DNA from: an uncultured Muribaculaceae bacterium | GTDB taxonomy: Bacteria; Bacteroidota; Bacteroidia; Bacteroidales; Muribaculaceae | Assembly (NCBI GenBank): GCA_947644475.1 | Contig: CANRZQ010000181.1 | Span: 1-5,989, forward strand | Reading direction: 5' to 3' | Length of the DNA: 5,989 nucleotides | In this document: positions 5,974-5,989 of the stretch, piece after piece | Layout: every line of letters starts with the position of its first letter | How positions within the stretch are numbered: position 1 is the stretch's first letter | Translations under genes and position numbers: made by a program | The notes under the pieces: model-generated | Told to the model about the DNA's origin: nothing | What the model saw: only the letters and a program-made list of their open reading frames with translations | Databases searched by the model: none

Positions 5974-5989
5974 ATATTAAGCGGCTCTG

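Larger units (their letters stand above)
5860..5979. repeat. BIME-like REP pair: two inverted GTAG hairpins around a palindrome
   Basis: Outer arms 5860-5873 and 5966-5979 are complementary at 13 of 14 positions (TAATACGGTAGGCA against TGCCTACCATATTA). Inside are a left REP-like hairpin, a 22-bp palindrome and a right REP-like hairpin in opposite orientation. Known REP elements are short hairpins preceded by a GTAG tetranucleotide, recognised by RAYT (REP-associated tyrosine, IS200/IS605-like) enzymes, and pairs of inverted REPs are called BIMEs. Both hairpins here carry that foot. No RAYT gene lies in the window, so the assignment rests on form alone. Confidence 0.7.
5475..5989. other. Gene-free, repeat-rich intergenic zone
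   Basis: No convincing coding sequence occurs here on either strand. The short open frames present overlap each other on opposite strands, run through inverted repeats and have arginine/proline-rich, low-information translations. Positions 5475-5573 hold only a weak hairpin (TCGAG at 5488-5492 with CTCGA at 5500-5504) that lacks a T-tract, so no clear intrinsic terminator for the DUF262 operon is visible. From 5574 on the zone is built of the inverted repeats listed separately. No promoter matching TTTG-N20-TAnnTTTG was found in either part by eye. Confidence 0.75.

Noticed and set aside
5475..5989. tRNA, CRISPR array or retron-type ncRNA in the terminal intergenic zone
   Set aside because: There is no cloverleaf with a T-arm GTTCRA block in place, no regularly spaced identical repeats, and no reverse transcriptase in the window.

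Overview
The window looks like chromosomal DNA of a Bacteroidota member of the order Bacteroidales. The high GC for that group and the proline/aspartate-rich C-ending codon use would fit a Muribaculaceae-type gut bacterium, but that family-level guess is inference. Three things support the phylum: a protein ending in a type IX secretion sorting domain, a promoter of the Bacteroidota form (TTTG, 20-bp spacer, TAnnTTTG), and genes without a clear Shine-Dalgarno sequence.

Layout, all genes on the + strand. 1-1468 is the 3' part of a large secreted, modular surface protein: the end of one jelly-roll domain, a CARDB domain, a second jelly-roll apparently inserted into an Fn3-like domain, and a C-terminal sorting domain. 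A strong intrinsic terminator follows (1493-1527), and its T-tract runs into the -33 box of the next promoter (1525-1556). 1578-3323 and 3327-5474 form a tight two-gene operon of GmrSD/DUF262-family proteins. The first carries DUF262 plus a C-terminal HNH (DUF1524) nuclease. The second has a DUF262 domain and a long C-terminal region in which I see no nuclease motif. The two ORFs share a reading frame and are separated only by a stop codon and one sense codon.

5475-5989 has no credible gene. It holds a roughly 270-bp long imperfect inverted repeat (5574-5843), a short hairpin (5845-5859), and a REP-pair (BIME-like) element at 5860-5979. In that element two hairpins with GTAG feet face each other around a perfect 22-bp palindrome.

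Functional reading (inference): the DUF262/DUF262-HNH pair is probably an NTP-dependent, modification-sensing restriction or anti-phage module of the type IV/GmrSD-SspE-BrxU kind. It has its own promoter and is insulated from the upstream surface-protein gene. No DNA methylase, Dnd/Ssp modification gene or BREX gene is visible, which fits a stand-alone module, though the window is too short to exclude neighbours. The repeats downstream mark a mobile or variable intergenic zone rather than part of the operon.
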